11,193 nucleotides of DNA from Cellvibrio sp. (GTDB lineage Bacteria; Pseudomonadota; Gammaproteobacteria; Pseudomonadales; Cellvibrionaceae). The position numbers and the translations under genes were made by a program. How positions within the stretch are numbered: position 1 is the first letter of the stretch; the number at the start of each line of letters is the position of its first letter. The stretch covers positions 1 to 11,193 of the forward strand of contig DQHS01000010.1 of assembly GCA_003524365.1 (NCBI GenBank), written 5' to 3'. Positions 7,321-11,193 of the stretch are shown here, piece by piece. A model generated the notes under the pieces. The model did no database searches. It saw nothing but the letters and a program-made list of their open reading frames with translations, and was not told where the DNA came from.

Positions 7321-7743
7321 ATGTTTGAACTTCATCCTCGTCTCGCTCAGGATTCCATCGTTATCGGTGAATTCGATCTATCGCTTTTGTTATTGAGTCG
7401 GGATGCCAATTATCCCTGGTGTATTTTGGTGCCCAAACGCGAGGATGTGTATGAGATACATCATTTAGCAGAAGAAGAGCAGTTGCAGTTGATTCGCGAA
7501 TCTTGTCGTTTGTCCGAAGTCATGACCAGCGTCTTTGATGCCGACAAAATGAATGTAGCGGCACTTGGCAATGTGGTGCGCCAGCTTCATATTCATCATA
7601 TTGCTCGCTTTACCGATGATCCCGCGTGGCCGCAGCCGATCTGGGGTAAGCTTCCTGCTAAGGAATACACAGCTGATGAATTTGCCGAGTGCATTAAGCG
7701 CTTACAAAATGCATTGGTCGGCGAAGGTTTTAAAATTCTATAA
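7321..7743 (+). CDS. HIT-family nucleotide-binding hydrolase
   Basis: Histidine-triad superfamily protein, likely a cytoplasmic nucleotide phosphohydrolase or transferase (Ap4A hydrolase-like), 140 residues. The HIT segment is QLHIHHIARF (residues 88-97). His90 and His92 fit the first two triad positions, but the third (residue 94) is Ile, with His93 next to it; the usual motif is H-x-H-x-H. The sequence around it (NVVRQLHIHHIARF, then DPAWPQPIWG) fits the short single-domain HIT subgroup common in gammaproteobacteria, where I recall a hydrophobic residue at that position. N-terminal LLLLSRDANYPWCILVPKR forms the typical substrate-cleft strands. Start: ATG at 7321 with AAGGA seven nt upstream; an ATG at 7314 is out of frame. 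Single gene, with a terminator 11 nt past its stop. Substrate not known. Confidence 0.92.
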   Translation: MFELHPRLAQDSIVIGEFDLSLLLLSRDANYPWCILVPKREDVYEIHHLAEEEQLQLIRESCRLSEVMTSVFDADKMNVAALGNVVRQLHIHHIARFTDDPAWPQPIWGKLPAKEYTADEFAECIKRLQNALVGEGFKIL

Positions 7744-7754
7744 GGCGTGTAAAG

Positions 7755-7792
7755 GCATAAAAAAACCCGCAAAAATGCGGGTTTTTTTATGC
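7755..7792. terminator. Bidirectional terminator between HIT and HU-like genes
   Basis: A perfect 16-bp inverted repeat: arm one 7755-7770 (GCATAAAAAAACCCGC), arm two 7777-7792, loop AAAAAT. The CCCGC/GCGGG core is flanked by seven A on one side and seven T on the other, so it can stop transcription from both converging genes. Confidence 0.93.
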
Positions 7793-7808
7793 AAGAAGCA
7801 GCGAGTAT

Positions 7809-8315
7809 TTAAACAGCCATTTCTTTCAGTTTTTTCAGCGGACGTACTTTTACAGAAGTGCTTGCTGGTTTGGCTTTGAACATCACTTCTTCACCAGTGA
7901 AAGGGTTGATACCTTTACGTGCTTTGGTGGCAGGCTTTTTCACGGTGGTAATTTTCAGCAGGCCAGGGAATACAAATTCGCCAACGCCTTTCTTCTTGAT
8001 GTGACCTTCAATAATGTTGGTCAACTCGTCCAACACGGCTTGAACTTGTTTTTTGCTCAGTTCAGTTGAGTCAGCAATTTGCTGCAGCATTTGAGTTTTA
8101 TTTTGACGCTCGGCAATTGGCTTAACAACAGCTGGAGCTGCTTTAACAGCAGGGGCTTTCTTGGCAGCAGTTTTTGGTGCAGGTGCTTTTTTGGCGGCAG
8201 CTTTAGGGGCAGCTTTCGGCGCCGCTTTAGGGGCAGCTTTAACAGCTGGTGCTTTTTTAACTACAGCAGCTTTGGTTGCAGCAGCTTTAGGGGCAGCAGG
8301 TTTTTTGGCAGCCAT
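7809..8315 (-). CDS. HU-family DNA-binding protein with histone H1-like N-terminal tail
   Basis: Probable nucleoid-associated protein of 168 residues. Residues 1-66 are a disordered Lys/Ala/Pro tail with repeated KAAP, KKAPA and AVKAAP units, like a histone H1 tail. Residues 68-168 form an HU/IHF-type domain: the dimerising helices (NKTQMLQQIADSTELSKKQV, then VLDELTNIIEGHI) and the DNA-embracing arm GINPFTGEEVMFKAKP (135-150) with a basic end. Ordinary HU is about 90 residues, so the tail nearly doubles it. N-terminal tails occur in Deinococcus HU, whereas mycobacterial HU has a C-terminal one. This is not the classic hupA/hupB product; the domain resembles the longer HU-like subgroup of gammaproteobacteria. 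Start ATG 8313-8315 has a strong GAAGGA seven nt upstream. A candidate promoter lies at 8361-8389. Likely abundant; the role (compaction, bending) is inferred. Confidence 0.92.
   Translation of the reverse strand: MAAKKPAAPKAAATKAAVVKKAPAVKAAPKAAPKAAPKAAAKKAPAPKTAAKKAPAVKAAPAVVKPIAERQNKTQMLQQIADSTELSKKQVQAVLDELTNIIEGHIKKKGVGEFVFPGLLKITTVKKPATKARKGINPFTGEEVMFKAKPASTSVKVRPLKKLKEMAV
8197..8244. repeat. Four tandem 12-bp units in the HU tail coding region
   Basis: Units at 8197, 8209, 8221 and 8233 follow GC(A/C)GCTTT(A/C)GG(G/C), with the last copy diverged at its end. A further exact copy of the first unit lies at 8281-8292. On the minus strand each full unit encodes one turn of the KAAP repeat. 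Similarity at DNA level, beyond the protein, suggests expansion by slippage. Confidence 0.75.
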
Positions 8316-8360
8316 ATTTATTTCCTTCTATTTATTGATAAAGAGTGAGTGTGCTTATCT

Positions 8361-8389
8361 TTTAAACAAAGATGCTCGTGTACTGTAAA
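8361..8389 (-). promoter_or_regulatory. Candidate sigma-70 promoter of the HU-like gene
   Basis: On the minus strand, TTTACA (8389-8384; 5 of 6 to consensus) is followed after 17 bp by TTTAAA (8366-8361; 4 of 6). Transcription would start about 40 bp upstream of the HU start codon. Confidence 0.5.
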
Positions 8390-8626
8390 AACGTGAATTG
8401 CAGGGTACGGTTGATCCTGACAATACTCGTAAGACAACATGTGTATCAAAAAGCCCTGCATTTGTAGGCTTAAACAGCCCTAAACGCGGATTGACGCTAT
8501 ATATATAGGATAAAAAAGTAATCGGCAACAAAAAATATGCTGCTTTTCGGGCAAAAACTGCTTTTTTTATGGGTTGTGAAGTTTGGCAACAGATTTAACG
8601 GTGTATTGCGTGGATAAAGGTGCAGC
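8390..8626. other. Upstream part of the HU leader region, with inverted repeats and an AT-rich palindrome
   Basis: No gene is seen in this stretch, which together with the promoter region makes a 311-bp gap. It holds a long-range inverted repeat (TGCAGGG 8399-8405 with CCCTGCA 8454-8460, enclosing TTGAT 8411-8415 with ATCAA 8445-8449), a shorter hairpin overlapping it (AAGCC 8451-8455 with GGCTT 8467-8471), and the palindrome CTATATATATAG (8497-8508). On the minus strand TTGCCG (8528-8523) and TATATA (8505-8500) with 17 bp between could be a second upstream promoter. No clear terminator is visible after the gene ending at 8627. Confidence 0.4.
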
Positions 8627-9127
8627 TTAGATATGAAGCACTTGAAATTCAGGCTCAAGCTCACCGTATTGCCAAAGGTAATTAAATTCCTCACGCAGGG
8701 ACTTTATCTCACTTGCCGCAGCACTGTTAAAAAAGCCGCGATGCAGCGCATCGTCATTTTTATAAAGTAACTTGTCGGTATCGCCCAGCATAAAACCCAT
8801 TTCTTTATTGTTAGGTTCAACGGTCATTTTGCGTATCAGTATCTTTGATGAAAGACGCTGTGTGAGCCGTAGGATTAAGTGCCCGGTTTCGATAGCGGGT
8901 TTGGTGTCTTTAATCAGGATTTGTACCTGTGCGTGGCGGCTGGAGCGAACGAAGTCTGATAGCTGTTGTTCAAACTCAGGCGTGGCGTATACCAGTGAAT
9001 CCAAATCGCGCGTGAGAATGGCAATTGAGCGGCGGCTTTGGGTCACCAACTGCTTGCTATAGTTGCGGAAATCAGTAACGCCGTCCAACAGCCACAGCGA
9101 TTCACTTGCTGATGATTGTTCAGCCAT
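8627..9127 (-). CDS. Small PLD-like protein without catalytic HKD motif (DUF7931-like)
   Basis: Uncharacterised 166-residue cytoplasmic protein, without a signal peptide or membrane segment. The pattern (YSKQLVTQSRRSIAILTRDLD near residue 23, a QVQILIKD strand near 68, then MGFMLGDTDKLLYKNDD and FFNSAAASEIKSLREEFNYLW near the C terminus) resembles one half of a phospholipase D-fold domain. The His-x-Lys of the HKD motif is absent where it would be expected, before the GFMLGD strand, so it is unlikely to be an active PLD hydrolase. I believe this corresponds to the conserved family labelled DUF7931, often found beside a GNAT gene, but I could not check. Start ATG 9125-9127 with a strong AAGGAG; that site directly abuts the stop of the upstream acetyltransferase (12-nt gap), so the two are almost surely co-transcribed and translationally linked. 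Function unknown. Confidence 0.8.
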   Translation of the reverse strand: MAEQSSASESLWLLDGVTDFRNYSKQLVTQSRRSIAILTRDLDSLVYATPEFEQQLSDFVRSSRHAQVQILIKDTKPAIETGHLILRLTQRLSSKILIRKMTVEPNNKEMGFMLGDTDKLLYKNDDALHRGFFNSAAASEIKSLREEFNYLWQYGELEPEFQVLHI

Positions 9128-9139
9128 CTTATGACTCCT

Positions 9140-9598
9140 TTAGGGTGCTAAATGCATGCGGATATGAGGTATGCCTGCATCAATAAACTCATCGCCTTCG
9201 GCAATAAAGCCTAGTATTTCGTAGAAGTGACGACGGTCAGTTTGTGCGTGTAGATAAATGGTATTTTCGGGTGCCGTTTGTTTGCAGTAAGCGATTACAA
9301 ATTGCATTAGCTGATGGCCGATACCCTGATTGCGAAAAGAGCGGCGAATGGCAACGCGGCCAATATGATAAAGTTTATTTTTGTCTTTTTCTTCGAGCAA
9401 TAAACGTGCACAACCTATAGCTTCGCCAGATGTAGAAAGCGCTAAAAAATGCATCGCATGTTCATCCAACCCATCCCACTCATCGACTGCGGAAACATGC
9501 TGTTCTTGCATGAATACTTCTGTGCGGATTTTTGTCAAATCCGCATGGTGAAGTTGCCAGCTGGCGGGAGTGATTGTATGAGGCATGATTTTATTCAT
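9140..9598 (-). CDS. GNAT-family N-acetyltransferase, ElaA-like
   Basis: Predicted acetyl-CoA-dependent N-acyltransferase of 152 residues. Hallmarks: IRTEVFMQEQHV near residue 24 and EWDGLDEHAMHFLAL (40-54), as in ElaA-type proteins; a central strand AIGCARLL; acetyl-CoA motif A VAIRRSFRNQGIGHQLM with the pyrophosphate loop RNQGIG (89-94); and motif B FYEILGFIAEGDEFIDAGIPHIRM at the C terminus (ending 148). The acceptor is unknown. Start: ATG 9596-9598, overlapping the cupin gene's last 8 nt (ATGAATAA) with no Shine-Dalgarno sequence, so translation probably depends on coupling. An upstream TTG (9599-9601) and the ATG at 9586 are alternatives. Middle gene of a three-gene cluster. Confidence 0.9.
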   Translation of the reverse strand: MNKIMPHTITPASWQLHHADLTKIRTEVFMQEQHVSAVDEWDGLDEHAMHFLALSTSGEAIGCARLLLEEKDKNKLYHIGRVAIRRSFRNQGIGHQLMQFVIAYCKQTAPENTIYLHAQTDRRHFYEILGFIAEGDEFIDAGIPHIRMHLAP

Positions 9599-10745
9599 CA
9601 ACCAATAATGTTTCCTGATTCACCAATTGCGTAATCGCCGCTCGGTTCAGCGGATCTTGCACTAACTCTTTGAGTTCACGCCAACTAATCTCAACTTCTT
9701 TGCATACTAACTCTGCGAGTTCGCGCGAGCAGCAGATAGCTTCACCATCGGCAAATAGCAGCGTACCTTTTGCATCGCTATGAAAGGCGAGGCGGGCAGA
9801 AGGATGACGCCAGAGCAATTCACCATCGACGAGGGCTGCTTGCCATTCATCGGCATCTATATCCAGTGGCTCTTCGTCGGTGTGATCCAGGTACTTGCGT
9901 TCGGTCATAAACTTGCCGAACCAGTGGGCAATATTTTCTGCAGTCAAATGCTGCTGCAAAATGCTCTGTACTTGTGCGATGGCTTCTGCACCTATCTCGC
10001 CAGGATTATTCTGTAATTTCAAATCCGGATCGCTGAAGCGCAAATCATCGGCAATTGACAGCGCCACCTCCTGACCGACTTCCGAAATAATATCCGCATG
10101 GCTGGGCGCGCGGAAACCAATCGAGTAGGTCATGCAGTCATCACCTTGTGCATTGCCCCAGTGCGCAATACCGGGCGGGATGTACAGCATATCGCCGGGT
10201 TCGACTACCCATTCATCCGTAGTGTGGAATTCGTTCAGGATTTTTAAGCGAGTGCCTTCAACGCGCGGCGAATTGTTATCGCACATTTGGCCGATTTTCC
10301 AATGGCGCTTGCCTAGACCTTGCAACAAAAATACATCGTAGTAATCAAAATGCGGACCGACGCCACCTTGATCCGGCGCATAGCTGATCATGATGTCATC
10401 GAGGCGCCAGTTGGGAATAAAACGAAACCCATCGAGCATTTGGTTTACTTCCGGCACATATTGGTCGGCTGCTTGAACTAATAATGTCCAATGACTTTCT
10501 GGTAATGTCTCGAAGGTTTTTTCATCGAACGGCCCATTGCGTAATTCCCAAGGCGTTTCGCCGTTTTCCAATACGATGCGCGATTCAACTTCCTCTTCCA
10601 GCGCCAAACCTGCCAGCTCATCGGGTGAAAGCGGTGATTCAAACCCGGGAAATGCATTGCGGATCAGCAGTGGTTTTTTTTGCCAGTAATCACGCAGAAA
10701 TTCTTCGATTGGCATATCGCCGAGATGTGTGAGTGGTGCGGTCAT
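9591..10745 (-). CDS. roxA: JmjC/cupin 2-oxoglutarate oxygenase, ribosomal protein L16 arginine hydroxylase
   Basis: Likely the RoxA/YcfD-type Fe(II)/2-oxoglutarate-dependent oxygenase, which in E. coli hydroxylates an arginine of ribosomal protein L16. It has 384 residues, the usual length. The JmjC core carries the iron-binding triad: His132 and Asp134 in GPHFDYYDVFLLQ, and His195 in PPGIAHWGNA. Family-typical segments are FLRDYWQKKPLLIRNAFP (16-33), FIPNWRLDDIMISYAPDQGG (109-128), and GKRHWKIG (145-152). Residues after about 215 form the dimerisation and C-terminal winged-helix regions. Start: ATG 10743-10745, with AGG about ten nt upstream. It begins downstream of the purB terminator, so it needs its own promoter or read-through. 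A TTGATT-17-TATTAA pair sits just before the start but would give a leaderless transcript. Leads the cluster with the GNAT and PLD-like genes; the gene name is by similarity. Confidence 0.92.
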   Translation of the reverse strand: MTAPLTHLGDMPIEEFLRDYWQKKPLLIRNAFPGFESPLSPDELAGLALEEEVESRIVLENGETPWELRNGPFDEKTFETLPESHWTLLVQAADQYVPEVNQMLDGFRFIPNWRLDDIMISYAPDQGGVGPHFDYYDVFLLQGLGKRHWKIGQMCDNNSPRVEGTRLKILNEFHTTDEWVVEPGDMLYIPPGIAHWGNAQGDDCMTYSIGFRAPSHADIISEVGQEVALSIADDLRFSDPDLKLQNNPGEIGAEAIAQVQSILQQHLTAENIAHWFGKFMTERKYLDHTDEEPLDIDADEWQAALVDGELLWRHPSARLAFHSDAKGTLLFADGEAICCSRELAELVCKEVEISWRELKELVQDPLNRAAITQLVNQETLLVDE

Positions 10746-10774
10746 TTTTAATACCTGAAGATAAAATGGGAATC

Positions 10775-10805
10775 AAAATAAGAAAGGGCTCTTTAAGAGC
10801 CCTTT
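10775..10805 (-). terminator. Terminator of purB
   Basis: A perfect 9-bp stem (AAAGGGCTC 10783-10791, GAGCCCTTT 10797-10805) with a 5-nt loop, 13 nt past the purB stop, is followed on the minus strand by a T-rich run (TTTCTTATTTTG). The plus side is also T-rich after the stem. Confidence 0.85.
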
Positions 10806-10818
10806 ATTTTTTCACGGT

Positions 10819-11193
10819 TTAGATCGCCTTGGCTTGATCTACCGCATTACCTATGTAATTGGCGGGAGTCAGATCACGCATCGTTTGTTTGGCGTGTTCG
10901 GGAATGTCCAGCGTCTCCACAAATGCAGCCAAGACTTCGCGGTTGATAGTTTGCCCGCGAGTCAGCGCTTTTAATTTCTCGTAGGGTTCTGCAACGTTGT
11001 AGCGGCGCATAATGGTTTGAATTGGTTCGGCCAATACTTCCCATGAATTATTCAAATCTTCCGCAAGGCGCGCGCGATTGATTTCCAGCTTGCTCATACC
11101 TTTTAAGGTGGATGCATAAGCAATCATACCGTAACCAAAACCAACGCCCATATTGCGCAATACGGTTGAGTCGGTCAGGTCGCGCTGCCAGCG
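10819..11193 (-). CDS. purB: Adenylosuccinate lyase, C-terminal part, partial at right edge
   Basis: Catalyses two fumarate-releasing steps of purine synthesis (SAICAR to AICAR, and adenylosuccinate to AMP). Only the last 124 residues are in the window; the frame stays open to the right edge, so no start codon is seen here. Residues read RWQRDLTDSTVLRNMGVGFG at the edge, then STLKGMSKLEINRARLAEDL, NSWEVLAEPIQTIMRRY, EPYEKLKALTRG, and the end TPANYIGNAVDQAKAI. These closely match the C-terminal region of the E. coli-type PurB. The fumarate-lyase signature loop is upstream, outside the window. A terminator follows. Gene identity is firm. Confidence 0.96.
   Translation of the reverse strand, partial: RWQRDLTDSTVLRNMGVGFGYGMIAYASTLKGMSKLEINRARLAEDLNNSWEVLAEPIQTIMRRYNVAEPYEKLKALTRGQTINREVLAAFVETLDIPEHAKQTMRDLTPANYIGNAVDQAKAI

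Noticed and set aside
8161..8388. Ala/Gly/Phe-rich plus-strand frame resembling a membrane protein
   Set aside because: It is the antisense image of the Lys/Ala/Pro tail repeats of the HU-like gene and runs into its promoter.
8609..8617. DnaA-box-like CGTGGATAA
   Set aside because: Single site with one mismatch to TTATCCACA on the other strand, no cluster, no origin genes nearby.
10746..10775. TTGATT-17-TATTAA just upstream of the cupin gene
   Set aside because: It would start transcription at the ATG itself, giving a leaderless mRNA although an AGG ribosome site exists; weak match to consensus.

Overview
The window looks like chromosomal DNA of a gammaproteobacterium, most likely a polysaccharide-degrading member of the Cellvibrio group. 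This is inferred from a secreted protease carrying a CBM6-type carbohydrate-binding module, the purB / RoxA-type cupin / GNAT order, and a histone-H1-tailed HU protein. It was not confirmed by any search. Base composition looks moderate and even, and I see no insertion sequence, phage gene, CRISPR array, tRNA or rRNA.

Left part (1-2630, plus strand). The C-terminal half of an RND multidrug-efflux permease enters from the left edge and ends in a probable terminator. It is followed by a small exported LamG-like (concanavalin-fold) protein. A strong 14-bp hairpin separates that gene from the converging genes on its right.

Secreted protease locus (2630-5466, minus strand). A metzincin zinc protease has the layout signal peptide, catalytic domain, calcium-type beta/gamma-crystallin domain, CBM6. 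Its catalytic domain starts immediately after the signal peptide, so it has no propeptide of its own. The next gene downstream encodes an inner-membrane-anchored protein whose periplasmic domain resembles the N-terminal prodomain of reprolysin-like bacterial proteases. I propose a split pro-protease, with a membrane-tethered chaperone or inhibitor acting in trans. A terminator-like hairpin lies between the two genes. Upstream is a 567-bp non-coding stretch that contains an unusual cluster of AAGTG/CACTT words, including a perfect 14-bp palindrome.

Housekeeping part (5467-11193). proS (minus) has its own terminator and is divergent from a HIT-family nucleotide hydrolase (plus). The HIT gene shares a 16-bp bidirectional terminator with a convergent HU-family DNA-binding protein that has a long Lys/Ala/Pro-rich N-terminal tail. 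Further right is a tight minus-strand cluster: the RoxA-type ribosomal oxygenase, an ElaA-like GNAT acetyltransferase (overlapping starts) and a small PLD-like protein without an HKD motif. A terminator separates this cluster from purB, whose C-terminal 124 codons run off the right edge. The right half therefore mainly serves translation (prolyl-tRNA charging, ribosomal protein hydroxylation), purine synthesis and nucleoid structure. The left half serves envelope export and extracellular degradation.
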